The translations under genes and the position numbers were made by a program. Positions 34,499 through 42,942 of a DNA stretch of 64,000 nucleotides are shown here, in pieces. The notes under the pieces were generated by a model. That model saw only the letters and a program-made list of their open reading frames with translations, did not search any database and was not told the DNA's origin. Position 1 is the first letter of the stretch. Each line of letters starts with the position of its first letter. Source of the stretch: Aquimarina mycalae (GTDB taxonomy: Bacteria; Bacteroidota; Bacteroidia; Flavobacteriales; Flavobacteriaceae); the NCBI RefSeq assembly GCF_029906345.1, contig NZ_JARYGY010000010.1, forward strand, positions 1 through 64,000. The letters are read 5' to 3'.

Positions 34499-35353
34499 AT
34501 GAAAAAAATCTTATTATTCCTTTTTGTTTTCCCATTTTTTGTATTAGCTCAAGATGATTTATTGGATGAATTAGAATCTGGTGTAGAGCAAGACGAAACT
34601 GTAACTGCTACCTTTAAAGGATTAAAAATTGTGAATTTTGAATCCACAAAACTTGTCAATAAAGGAAATCTTTTCTTTGTGGTAGCTCACCGTTTTGGTA
34701 GTGTAAAGAATGGTATTGATGATTTTTTTGGTTTGGATCAAGCTGTAACTCAACTTAAGTTTATTTACGGTATTAGTGATGGACTTAATGTTGGGATAGC
34801 ACGTAGTTCTTTTCAGAAAACGTATGGAGGACATGTTAAGTATAGGCTTTTTAGACAAAAAAAGAATGGATTTCCTTTTACGATTGTAGGTTATAATTTA
34901 TTGACTATTAATACAGGTTTAGAAAAAGATCAATTACCTAAATTAGAATTTAGTAATAGATTATCTTATGTCTCTCAGGTTTTGATTGCAAGAAAGTTTG
35001 GTAAAAAATTATCTTTAGAATTAGCTCCTTCTTATCTTCATGAGAATTTTGTAAGATTCGATGACCAGGATAATTCTCAGTTTATTGTAGGAATGGGAGG
35101 AAGATATAAATTAACAAAACGGTTTAGTCTCAACTTAGATTATGGAGTTCATTTAAACAGAAGTAGTGGATCTACATTTAAAAACCCATTGTCAATTGGT
35201 TTTGATATTGAAACAGGAGGACATGTATTTCAAGTACATTTTACAAATGCTCAACCGATGTTTGAGAACGGTTTCTTAGGTCAGGCATCTGGTGATTGGG
35301 GAGATGGTGATTTTTTCTTTGGATTTAATTTAAGCAGAGTTTTTGATCTTTAA
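34499..35353 (+). CDS. DUF5777-family outer-membrane beta-barrel protein
   Basis: This is a 284-residue protein with a signal peptide (MKKILLFLFVFPFFVLAQ), followed by strand-rich repeats of alternating hydrophobic residues (HRFGSVKNGIDDFFGLDQA, LKFIYGISDGLNVGIARSS, YGGHVKYRLFRQ) and an aromatic C-terminus ending FFGFNLSRVFDL, as in outer-membrane barrels. The DUF5777 family is found beside YceI and OB-fold genes in Flavobacteriia. Possibly a channel or lipid-handling protein; no function has been shown. Confidence 0.7.
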   Translation: MKKILLFLFVFPFFVLAQDDLLDELESGVEQDETVTATFKGLKIVNFESTKLVNKGNLFFVVAHRFGSVKNGIDDFFGLDQAVTQLKFIYGISDGLNVGIARSSFQKTYGGHVKYRLFRQKKNGFPFTIVGYNLLTINTGLEKDQLPKLEFSNRLSYVSQVLIARKFGKKLSLELAPSYLHENFVRFDDQDNSQFIVGMGGRYKLTKRFSLNLDYGVHLNRSSGSTFKNPLSIGFDIETGGHVFQVHFTNAQPMFENGFLGQASGDWGDGDFFFGFNLSRVFDL

Positions 35354-35427
35354 AAATATTCAAATAACATAGTATTGTTAAGGTAAATGGTTTTTTTACA
35401 ATATAGTGTAGACTATATTTAAAGATA

Positions 35428-36246
35428 CTATTGAATTTCGGTAACCTTAAAATTAGCAAAAAGTACTTCTTCATCTCTTAAGTCCAATGGGTGTTTTAGA
35501 CTGCGGTAGATGCCCCATTTGGGTCTTACAAAATCTGCATCGGTTTTCCACATTCTTATAGTATTATCGCTGTAATTAAGTAATTCATCTCCTGTCTGTA
35601 GGTTTGTTAGGATGATTTTATACACTCCGTTTTCGCCATATTTAACAGTTTCTATTGCCTCTATCCAATTTCCTCTTAAGGCATTCAGGTTTACTGTTGC
35701 TAAGGTGGTTTGATCTAAATTAGAAGCATATCTTAATTCCAGTTTATCGGGATTTCCTTTTCTAGCAGTTAGCGTTATGAGCGGCATGTTTTTTTCAGAA
35801 CCACCAACAGCTTTTAATTGGTGCAAATGGGTAAACTTTTTAGAAACTTGAAATTTTTTATCTATTTTAAATTTCCATTGATATATTACAGTTTCTCCTT
35901 TAACTCCCTTTAGATTATCGGGTGATTTGTCATATGATTTTATTTCATTCCGTTGTCTATCAAATTTTTTACAACGATCATTATCTTCTTTTAGATGAAT
36001 AAAAAACTTAAAGACATGATCATTTAATTCTTTGTCAAATGCTTCAGTGATATGGGTACCGTCGAAGCTAGAATGATTGTCGCAATCATTAATGCTAAAA
36101 CCAGGAGCTTCTATAGGTTTATTTCCAGGAGCTAATACCGAAGTTATAAGCTCATAAGTATCACCAGGGCCATCAGCATTTAAAGTTACCTGTGCATAAA
36201 AAGTATAATTTACTAGTAAAATGACGAATGTAATATAGGGTTTCAT
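35428..36246 (-). CDS. Secreted jelly-roll polysaccharide lyase-like protein, short paralogue
   Basis: This 272-residue protein has a signal peptide and then one beta-jelly-roll domain with FDRQRNEIKSYD, FTHLHQLKAVGG and RPKWGIYRSLKH. These three blocks parallel the RxExR, QxH and YxxxGxY catalytic clusters of alginate lyases and heparin lyase I-like enzymes. It lacks the T9SS tail of its neighbour, so it is probably periplasmic. The two paralogues are 7 bp apart and share most motifs (tandem duplication). The genomic context favours alginate or another polyuronate as substrate. The exact PL family is not certain. Confidence 0.7.
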   Translation of the reverse strand: MKPYITFVILLVNYTFYAQVTLNADGPGDTYELITSVLAPGNKPIEAPGFSINDCDNHSSFDGTHITEAFDKELNDHVFKFFIHLKEDNDRCKKFDRQRNEIKSYDKSPDNLKGVKGETVIYQWKFKIDKKFQVSKKFTHLHQLKAVGGSEKNMPLITLTARKGNPDKLELRYASNLDQTTLATVNLNALRGNWIEAIETVKYGENGVYKIILTNLQTGDELLNYSDNTIRMWKTDADFVRPKWGIYRSLKHPLDLRDEEVLFANFKVTEIQ

Positions 36247-36253
36247 AATTCGT

Positions 36254-37372
36254 TTAATTTGCTTTTACAATCTTCTTTATGGTGAATGTATTCTTCATTT
36301 TATCAATGCATTTAACAAAATATAACCCATTAGAAAGATAAGTGAGATCTATTTTCTTATTGCTGTTTGTTTGATCTAGGTTTTTAATAATCTTTCCTGA
36401 TCCGTTTATGATCAAAATATTATAATTATTTGCAATTTCTGAAAAATTAAAATTTATTATTCCTGTTGTAGGATTAGGAAATATATCAAATAAATCGCTA
36501 TCAGAAATTGATGGTATGGATAATTGAGGGTTTTCAATTATAGAAAAATTGGCATATAATACCTCTTCATCTCTTAAGTCCGATGGAGAGTTTAAGCTTC
36601 TATAGATTCCCCATTTAGGTCTAATAAAATCGGCATTAGTTTTCCACATTCTTAATTCAGAAGAAGAATAATTCAATATTTCTGCTCCAGTATTTACGTT
36701 AGTAATAAGGATATTATAAATAGCATTGTTGGTTTCGCCATACGTAACTGTTTCAGTAACTTCTACCCAATTTCCTTTTAATAGAGAAAGATTTACTGAG
36801 GTAAGTGTAGATTGCGAGGTGGTTGGGGCGTATCTTAATTCTAACTGGTCTTCATTTCCTTTTCTTGCCGTTAAAGTAATTAATGGTTGACTTTCTTCTG
36901 CAGTATCAGCTCCAACAGATTTTAGTTGATGTAAATGGGTAAAACTTCCAGAAGGTTGAAAATTAGTATCTAATTTAAATTTCCATTGGTATTGCACGGT
37001 TTCTCCCAGTGTTCCTTTTAGATTATCAGGAGAAGGGGCATAGGTTTTTATTTCGTTACGTTGTCGATCTGTGGTGGTACATTTGTCTCGATCAATATCT
37101 TCTTGTACGTGAATAATAAACCTAAAAACTTGGATACCTAGATCTGTATCAAACACTTCATCTATGTGGCGATTTCCATCTGTACCAGCGTATGTAGAAT
37201 GGTTATCACAAGTGCTACCAGTAACTCCTGGAGCTTCTATGACATTAGCACCAGGCGCAAGAACACTATTGATGAGTTCATAAGTGTTGCCCGCACCATC
37301 GGCATTTAAAGTTACCTGTGCTTGAGGCACAAGGTGTATTAATAATACAAAAATGATACTAAAAAATCTCAT
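36254..37372 (-). CDS. Jelly-roll polysaccharide lyase-like protein with T9SS tail
   Basis: I choose the ATG at 37372, which gives a proper signal peptide (MRFFSIIFVLLIHLVPQAQ); the longer frame adds 18 residues without sense. The lyase-like domain (to about residue 280) has DRQRNEIKTYAPSPDN, FTHLHQLKSVG and RPKWGIYRSLN. The C-terminal 75 residues form a type A T9SS sorting domain starting IFPNPTTGIINFNFS and ending in FTIKKIVKAN. It should be exported to the cell surface or medium. Likely cleaves uronate-rich polysaccharide outside the cell; the short paralogue would finish the job inside. Confidence 0.75.
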   Translation of the reverse strand: MRFFSIIFVLLIHLVPQAQVTLNADGAGNTYELINSVLAPGANVIEAPGVTGSTCDNHSTYAGTDGNRHIDEVFDTDLGIQVFRFIIHVQEDIDRDKCTTTDRQRNEIKTYAPSPDNLKGTLGETVQYQWKFKLDTNFQPSGSFTHLHQLKSVGADTAEESQPLITLTARKGNEDQLELRYAPTTSQSTLTSVNLSLLKGNWVEVTETVTYGETNNAIYNILITNVNTGAEILNYSSSELRMWKTNADFIRPKWGIYRSLNSPSDLRDEEVLYANFSIIENPQLSIPSISDSDLFDIFPNPTTGIINFNFSEIANNYNILIINGSGKIIKNLDQTNSNKKIDLTYLSNGLYFVKCIDKMKNTFTIKKIVKAN

Positions 37373-37406
37373 TGTTGATTGTTCACACGTTATTGTTTTT
37401 AAAAGC

Positions 37407-37433
37407 GATATCCTTGTAAAAAACAAGGATATC
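37407..37433 (-). terminator. Terminator after the lamin-tail gene
   Basis: GATATCCTTG (37407-37416) and CAAGGATATC (37424-37433) are a perfect 10-bp inverted repeat with a 7-nt loop. On the minus strand it is followed by GCTTTTAAAA, a short U run. It lies between the lamin-tail gene and the two lyase genes, so the lyases are partly insulated or served by readthrough. Confidence 0.65.
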
Positions 37434-37477
37434 AGCTAATAAACTCAAATTAAAATCAAACTGTGGTAAAAATATTT

Positions 37478-38545
37478 TTAGTTTTTTACAATAGCTTTCG
37501 TAATCTTTGCTCCGTCTCCATAAATATTCATATAATATAACCCTGTAGAAAAAGGAGTTAGATCAATAACATCTAGATCATTTTTTTTCTGTACTAATAT
37601 TTTCCCAGTAACATCAACAACTTCAATTGATGAAACTATATCGTTTTTAGAGCTTATATTGATTACGTTGGTAGTTGGATTTGGAAAAAAAGAAATATCA
37701 GAAGTTAATTCTTGTTCTGTTATAGATAAAAGTGCTGCTGTTGGGTTATCTGCACCAATATGATCTAATGCTACACCAGCAAAAACACCAGGATAAGCTT
37801 TGATCCCTGTACTGGATGTGCTAATTGTCCAATTAGGTAAATTTCCTGATGGTAAATCTCCACCATACCAATCAGAAGTGTTTTCATCATTTGTTAACGC
37901 AGAACCTGTAGAGTTTCCAATTCTGGCAACATAATCAAATTGTGAACTAGTGGTAACTACTATGTTCGCACCAGCAGGAGCAAACACAGCCGGATCTGCT
38001 TGTGCAGTATCGTCTTCTAGAAATCCAACTAAAGAATATGCGTATGCTTGTCCCGATGAGTCATTATCTCTTAAAAGAGCAAAACTATCTAAAATTGTCC
38101 AATCTGTATAAGGCGTTCCATCTGGAGTACCATCATTGTCACTATCTATATCATCACCAGTAGTAGGAGGTGTGGTAGCTTGTACTAAAAGAAACGTATG
38201 AGATTGTCCTTCTAATTCTCCATCAGTAAGATCCAAAGCTATATTGGCAGAAGAATCAACTGAATATGGATGACCAGTGGTAAGCAATACTAAATACCCA
38301 TTTGATCCAGTGGTTTGACCAGTTAAATCTATAACTTCATTTACATCTCCTGGATCATTACCATCACCTTCAATTGTTAAAAGATACGTATTGGTTAATG
38401 GTGTATTGGCTGCGCCTCGTATTTCAATATATTCATTTGGATTATCTGTCCCAGGAGGATCAACCATAATCTCATTTATATAAAACTGTGCATTGATAAC
38501 TTGAGAGGCAATTACGCAAGTTATTAGAAGTACTACTTTTCTCAT
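37478..38545 (-). CDS. Lamin-tail-domain surface protein with T9SS tail
   Basis: This is a 355-residue protein. After a signal peptide (ending VINAQ) comes a lamin-tail domain (FYINEIMVDPPGTDNPNEYI to about residue 120), then an acidic Asp/Gly-rich stretch (DIDSDNDGTPDGTPY) that could bind calcium, and a type A T9SS sorting domain (SFFPNPTTNVINISS to KAIVKN). It is exported to the surface. Its promoter carries the same paired operator as the GntR regulator gene, which places it in the alginate regulon. Possible roles are adhesion or polysaccharide binding; none is proven. Confidence 0.75.
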   Translation of the reverse strand: MRKVVLLITCVIASQVINAQFYINEIMVDPPGTDNPNEYIEIRGAANTPLTNTYLLTIEGDGNDPGDVNEVIDLTGQTTGSNGYLVLLTTGHPYSVDSSANIALDLTDGELEGQSHTFLLVQATTPPTTGDDIDSDNDGTPDGTPYTDWTILDSFALLRDNDSSGQAYAYSLVGFLEDDTAQADPAVFAPAGANIVVTTSSQFDYVARIGNSTGSALTNDENTSDWYGGDLPSGNLPNWTISTSSTGIKAYPGVFAGVALDHIGADNPTAALLSITEQELTSDISFFPNPTTNVINISSKNDIVSSIEVVDVTGKILVQKKNDLDVIDLTPFSTGLYYMNIYGDGAKITKAIVKN

Positions 38546-38590
38546 AATTCCTTTTATTTAATTATAGGGTGAATTTTGGCTTATTATATT

Positions 38591-38642
38591 TGGTTAACCA
38601 AATTGGTCAACCAAATATATAAATTTATTTTTATTAACACAA
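38591..38642 (-). promoter_or_regulatory. GntR-type paired operator overlapping the promoter of the lamin-tail gene
   Basis: On the minus strand, TTG (38642-38640) and TATATTTG (38619-38612) lie 20 bp apart, a Bacteroidetes promoter. Two palindromes, TGGTTGACCA (38613-38604) and TGGTTAACCA (38600-38591), sit 13 bp apart and overlap the end of the -7 box. The same pair with the same spacing occurs at the GntR gene promoter. Binding would block transcription of the gene starting at 38545. Confidence 0.75.
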
Positions 38643-38700
38643 CTTTTATTGAAAATGATGTAATTGACCTAAATGTTTGCCGATATGTTAGTTGGTGTAC

Positions 38701-38720
38701 TTTGCTCCAATAGGAGCAAA
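38701..38720 (-). terminator. Hairpin after the KDPG aldolase gene
   Basis: TTTGCTCC (38701-38708) and GGAGCAAA (38713-38720) form a perfect 8-bp stem with a 4-nt loop, and TTGG/CCAA flanks may extend it. It lies 8 bp past the aldolase stop and before the next promoter. No clear U tract follows on the minus strand, so it may stabilise the mRNA end rather than terminate by itself. Confidence 0.45.
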
Positions 38721-38727
38721 CCAAGTT

Positions 38728-39408
38728 TTAAAGATTATCGGTTCTTAGATGATCTACTATCTCAATGGAGTTTTTGGTTAATTCTTTAATACCGTTATAG
38801 TCGAAGTTTCCATTTTTATCTTTAATGATTAGTTTAGATCCCATACCTACGCAGTGTACGCCCGCATTAAACCAATCTGTGAGATTCTTTTTTTCAGGAG
38901 TTACTCCACCACTAGGCATAATACTAGTCCAAGGACACGGAGCTTTGATCCCTTTTACAAAATCGGGTCCTCCTATTTGGGCAGCTGGAAAAATTTTTAC
39001 AATTTCAGCACCTAATTCTTCAGCATAATTTATTTCGGTTAATGTTGCACAACCTGGTAACCAAGCTATTTTTCTTCGATTACAAACTTTTGCTATTTCT
39101 TTATTTAAAATAGGGGAAACAATAAAATTGGCTCCTTTTTGTATAAATAATGCTGCCGTACTCGCATCAACGATAGATCCAATCCCTAATACCATACCAG
39201 GAAGCTTGTTGTTAACCCATTTTGATATTTCTGTAAAAATATCCTGTGCGTGATCTCCTCTATTCGTAAATTCAAATACTCTGGCACCGCCATCATAACA
39301 AGCTTTAATTACTTTTTTAGCAATATCAATATCTTGATGATAGAACAAAGGAACAATACCTGTGCGTTCCATAATTTGTGCAACTTCTATTCTTGTATAC
39401 TGTGCCAT
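38728..39408 (-). CDS. eda: KDPG/KHG aldolase
   Basis: This is a 226-residue class I aldolase. E46 in FEFTNR and the Schiff-base lysine K138 in VKIFPA match the bacterial Eda active site, with SPILNKEI, PGCATLTEI and MPSGGVTPE around the phosphate site. It splits 2-keto-3-deoxy-6-phosphogluconate into pyruvate and glyceraldehyde 3-phosphate, the last step of alginate monomer breakdown. It lies 1 bp after KDG kinase and ends the catabolic operon. Confidence 0.92.
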   Translation of the reverse strand: MAQYTRIEVAQIMERTGIVPLFYHQDIDIAKKVIKACYDGGARVFEFTNRGDHAQDIFTEISKWVNNKLPGMVLGIGSIVDASTAALFIQKGANFIVSPILNKEIAKVCNRRKIAWLPGCATLTEINYAEELGAEIVKIFPAAQIGGPDFVKGIKAPCPWTSIMPSGGVTPEKKNLTDWFNAGVHCVGMGSKLIIKDKNGNFDYNGIKELTKNSIEIVDHLRTDNL

Positions 39409-39409
39409 A

Positions 39410-40414
39410 TTATCGTTTTATTCTTCCCGTTAGATTACCTTGAATAATGCTTAATACATCGGACTCTGTTACCAAATTGGCATCGCCCTCTATAGTATGT
39501 TTTAGAGCACAGGATGCATTCGCAAATTCTATCGCTTTACTATCATTGTAATGTAAGAGCCCATGAATTAATCCTGCGGCATAGGCATCTCCAGTTCCAA
39601 TTCTGTCAATTACGTGAGTAATTTCTAGTTCATCGGTTTCAGAAAATTCTTGTCCATTCCACATTCTGGCTCTTATTTTATGCCAACTTGCATTGATAGA
39701 GACTCTGGTTTTGTCAAAAACCCCTTTAATGTGAGTATATTGATTCATTAAACATTTACTGGCTTCAATAAAGTCATCATTCTCATATGAAAAATCCGTA
39801 GCCAACAATTCATTAATTTCATTAGGACCGCCAATAAATATATTTGACAATGCTATCAATTCATTAAGTACATTTTTGGCTTCTAATCCATAGTTCCATA
39901 ACCCACTTCTATATGCGGGATCTGCGGATATAGTTATTCCTTTTGAATGAGCAACTTCTATGCCTTGTTTCAATGTTAAATACGCGTTTTGAGATAGGGC
40001 AGGAGTGATCCCTGTCCAATGGAACCAATTACAACCTTCTAATGCGGCATCCCAATTGATCTGGTTAGGTTCTATATTACAGAAAGCTGAATTCGATCTG
40101 TTATATGCGATTGTACTTGATCGCATGACTGCACCAACCTCCAGGAAATATAATCCCAGAGGATGACGCGAGTCAATAATCAAACCAGTATCTACTCCCA
40201 GTTTCTGCAAGTAGCTCTTTGCTGCATCACCAACAAAATCGTTGGATACTGCGGTAATATGTTGCGTTTTGTTACCGAATTGAGCAAGTGATATTGCTAC
40301 ATTCGCTTCAGTTCCACCAAAGTAGTATTCTAATTGGTTAGATTGTTTTAATTTTTTATTTCCCAAAGGAGCTATACGCATTAAAACTTCTCCAAAGGTT
40401 ACTACTTTTTTCAT
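39410..40414 (-). CDS. kdgK: 2-keto-3-deoxygluconate kinase (PfkB family)
   Basis: This is a 334-residue ribokinase-family protein. FGEVLMRIAPLG at the N-terminus, FGGTEANVAISLAQFG (substrate loop) and IDRIGTGDAYAAGLIHG (PfkB signature 2 with the catalytic Asp of GTGD) place it among KDG kinases. It phosphorylates KDG to KDPG with ATP. It lies between the SDR reductase (20 bp) and the aldolase (1 bp), giving the consecutive steps. Confidence 0.9.
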   Translation of the reverse strand: MKKVVTFGEVLMRIAPLGNKKLKQSNQLEYYFGGTEANVAISLAQFGNKTQHITAVSNDFVGDAAKSYLQKLGVDTGLIIDSRHPLGLYFLEVGAVMRSSTIAYNRSNSAFCNIEPNQINWDAALEGCNWFHWTGITPALSQNAYLTLKQGIEVAHSKGITISADPAYRSGLWNYGLEAKNVLNELIALSNIFIGGPNEINELLATDFSYENDDFIEASKCLMNQYTHIKGVFDKTRVSINASWHKIRARMWNGQEFSETDELEITHVIDRIGTGDAYAAGLIHGLLHYNDSKAIEFANASCALKHTIEGDANLVTESDVLSIIQGNLTGRIKR

Positions 40415-40434
40415 TTTTTATTTTTCTTTATTTT

Positions 40435-41196
40435 TTAAATTCCTAAAGCTTGTCCACCACCTATCTGAATAGTTTCAGCAGTAATAAAGGCAGCGTCGTT
40501 ACTTGCCAAAAAAGATACAACAGAAGCAACATCTTCAGGTTGACCTAATCGTCCTAACATAATGTTGTTTTTCCAAGAGGCAAATACTTCAGGTTTAGTT
40601 GATTTAATTTGCGCATGAAACGGAGTATCGATGGTGCCAGGTGATACTGCATTTACTCTAATGTTATACTCTGCCAAATCCTTTGCTAATGCTCTGGTTA
40701 TGGCATTAACGGCAGCTTTTGATGTTCCGTAAATTCCTGCTCCAGGACCTCCTGCAGTCCATCCTGCATTTGACGTATAGTTAATTATTGAAGCATTCTC
40801 TCCTTTTTTAAGAAAAGGAATAGCAGCTCTTGAAGCAAAAAATGTAGAATCAAGATTTAAAGCCATTACGGATCGATAAAATTCTGTTGTCATACCTTCA
40901 AATCGGGATCTTCCACCCAATCCACCAGCATTGTTTACTAATACATCAATTTTACCATATTTTTCACCGATGGTGTTTATGTTAGAGGTTACCGCTTCTT
41001 CGCTTGTAACGTCAAATCCATAATACTCTGCAGTTATTCCTTGAGCTGTAAGTTCTGCAACTCTCTCAGCTCCTTTATCATCTTCTATACCGTTTAGTAG
41101 TACAATATATCCATCGTTGCCTAATCTTTTTGCAACTTCGAAACCAATACCTCCAGTTGCTCCAGTTACAACTGCAACTTTTTTGTTTAAATTCAT
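40435..41196 (-). CDS. SDR-family uronate reductase (DEH reductase-like)
   Basis: This is a 253-residue short-chain dehydrogenase with TGATGGIGFEVAKRLG (NAD(P)-binding Gly motif), NNAGGLGGRS, the catalytic Ser in INYTSNAGW, YGTSK (Tyr-x-x-x-Lys) and NAVSPGTIDT. In alginate loci this gene reduces 4-deoxy-L-erythro-5-hexoseulose uronate (DEH) to KDG, and the flanking kdgK and MFS genes fit. Related KduD-type dehydrogenases have nearby substrates, so the exact one is inferred from context. Confidence 0.85.
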   Translation of the reverse strand: MNLNKKVAVVTGATGGIGFEVAKRLGNDGYIVLLNGIEDDKGAERVAELTAQGITAEYYGFDVTSEEAVTSNINTIGEKYGKIDVLVNNAGGLGGRSRFEGMTTEFYRSVMALNLDSTFFASRAAIPFLKKGENASIINYTSNAGWTAGGPGAGIYGTSKAAVNAITRALAKDLAEYNIRVNAVSPGTIDTPFHAQIKSTKPEVFASWKNNIMLGRLGQPEDVASVVSFLASNDAAFITAETIQIGGGQALGI

Positions 41197-41256
41197 CTTT
41201 TTCTTATATTAATTTTTAAAATTGTTTTAATTGACTTATTGTTATTTTTCTAAGGG

Positions 41257-42567
41257 TTATTTTTTAGCCTTTAATGGCTGAATATTGCCACATAAAATCC
41301 ATACGCTCGCCAATACTATTAATGTCAAAGCACCTCCAACTATAAATGCAGGAGTGTAATTCCCTCCAGCTGTCAAAGTAGATACTAATGCAGTTAAACC
41401 TACTCCAGCAAATTTTGCTGACATTCCAGACAGACCAGAGAGTGTCCCTACTGTCTTTTTACCAAATAAATCACTGGGTAATGTCTGTATATTACCGATA
41501 GCTGTCTGAAATCCAAAAAGAATAACGGCCATGATTAATACTGCATTGACAGGGCTTCCTGGATCAGATAGTAAGTAGAAACAAGGAAGCATAATCAGAC
41601 AACCTAGCGTAATAACAAACTTTCTAGTTTTATTAATATTCCAACCTGATTTAATACGATTCTGTGCCAGAAGTCCTCCGAACCAGGCTCCAATCATAGC
41701 TCCTACATAAGGTACCCAACCGTAGATTCCGACCGCTTTAACATCCATGCCATATACTTCTGATAGATAAATGGGAATCCAAAATACAAACAGCCACCAT
41801 ATAGGATCGATTGCAGCTGAGGAAAGAATTACTCCCCAACTCTCTTTATGAGATAACATTTTGCCCGTTTCTGGATTGTATTCATCAAGTTGATTTTCAT
41901 CGTCAATTTGATCTACATTTTCCGATTTTGATTTGTCAAGAATATAATTCCTTTCTTTTTCAGTAAGCCATGGGTGTTTTCCTGGTGGTGCTTTCATAAT
42001 TAGCATCCATGGAATTAACCATAGTAATCCCATAGCTCCAATGATTATAAATATCATTTGCCAGCTAAAATGAATGGTCATAAATGCAATTGCAGGAATT
42101 GATATGATACCTCCAATAGCAGCGCCTGAGTTGAAAATTCCTTGGGCAAAGGCACGCTCCTTTGCTGGGAACCACTCTGCATTTCCTTTTGCAGCACCTG
42201 GCCAATTTCCCGCTTCAGCAACTCCTAAAATAGATCTGAAAATTGAAAAACTAAGAAAACCTTTTGCTAATGCGTGTAATGCGGTTGCTAAAGACCAAAA
42301 ACCTATAGAAATAGCAAAACCTAATCGTGTTCCTATTTTGTCAAAAATCTTCCCGAAAATAGCTTGACCAAAAGCATAGGAAAATAGAAAAATTGATGAG
42401 ATCCAACCATAGATGTCTTTTCGTTCGTCTGTGGATTTATCTGGATATAATTCTTCAGCGATATCTGGCCATAATACGCTAAGTGATTGCCTGTCTATAT
42501 AATTAATTACAGTAGCTAAGGCAATTAGCCCTATAACCCACCAACGTAATCCTTTTATTTTTGTCAT
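41257..42567 (-). CDS. MFS transporter, hexuronate (ExuT-like) type
   Basis: This 436-residue protein has twelve predicted helices and the anion:cation symporter pattern: WWVIGLIALATVINYIDRQS at the start, GRIGTR-type loop as KIFDKIGTRLGF, AEAGNWPGAAKGNAEWFP and ERAFAQGIFNSGAAIG. It imports unsaturated uronate monomers or oligomers such as DEH across the inner membrane. It lies between the kdgF-like gene (3 bp) and the reductase gene (60 bp). Confidence 0.88.
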   Translation of the reverse strand: MTKIKGLRWWVIGLIALATVINYIDRQSLSVLWPDIAEELYPDKSTDERKDIYGWISSIFLFSYAFGQAIFGKIFDKIGTRLGFAISIGFWSLATALHALAKGFLSFSIFRSILGVAEAGNWPGAAKGNAEWFPAKERAFAQGIFNSGAAIGGIISIPAIAFMTIHFSWQMIFIIIGAMGLLWLIPWMLIMKAPPGKHPWLTEKERNYILDKSKSENVDQIDDENQLDEYNPETGKMLSHKESWGVILSSAAIDPIWWLFVFWIPIYLSEVYGMDVKAVGIYGWVPYVGAMIGAWFGGLLAQNRIKSGWNINKTRKFVITLGCLIMLPCFYLLSDPGSPVNAVLIMAVILFGFQTAIGNIQTLPSDLFGKKTVGTLSGLSGMSAKFAGVGLTALVSTLTAGGNYTPAFIVGGALTLIVLASVWILCGNIQPLKAKK

Positions 42568-42570
42568 TAT

Positions 42571-42939
42571 CTATTTCTTTGTATGTGAAATTTCAAGAAA
42601 ATCTTCTCTGATTGGACTAAATACATCGATTAGAACTCCAGCTTCCAAACAAACTGCTCCATGTGGAACATTAGGAGGAATAAAGAATCCATCACCAGCA
42701 TTTAGTACTTTTTTTTCATCTCCGATGGTAACTTCAAAACTACCAGATTCTACATAAGTAGTTTGTGAATGAAAGTGATCATGGATATATCCAATGGCTC
42801 CTTTTTCGAAGTTTACTTTTACCATCATAATGTTAACATCATATCCTATCATTTGACGTGTAATGCCTTCTGCGGCTTCTTCCCATGGTTTGTCTTTGGT
42901 TACAAAGAATACATCGCTCTTTACTTTTGAGTAGCTCAT
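42571..42939 (-). CDS. kdgF: KdgF-like cupin
   Basis: This is a 122-residue single cupin. IHDHFHSQTTYVESGSFEV provides the metal ligands (H53, H57 region and Q59), and PPNVPHGAVC supplies a further His (H93). KdgF converts unsaturated uronates released by lyases into the linear 4-deoxy ketouronate (DEH). It stands 3 bp after the PL17 gene, which makes the sugar it uses. Small cupins are variable, so the name rests on motif spacing plus context. Confidence 0.8.
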   Translation of the reverse strand: MSYSKVKSDVFFVTKDKPWEEAAEGITRQMIGYDVNIMMVKVNFEKGAIGYIHDHFHSQTTYVESGSFEVTIGDEKKVLNAGDGFFIPPNVPHGAVCLEAGVLIDVFSPIREDFLEISHTKK

Positions 42940-42942
42940 TGT

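Noticed and set aside
42074..42367. Plus-strand frame opposite the MFS transporter gene
   Set aside because: It is a shadow of the strongly conserved transporter reading frame, with no start context or recognisable domain; the same holds for the other antisense frames opposite argC, the SusC gene and the lyase genes.
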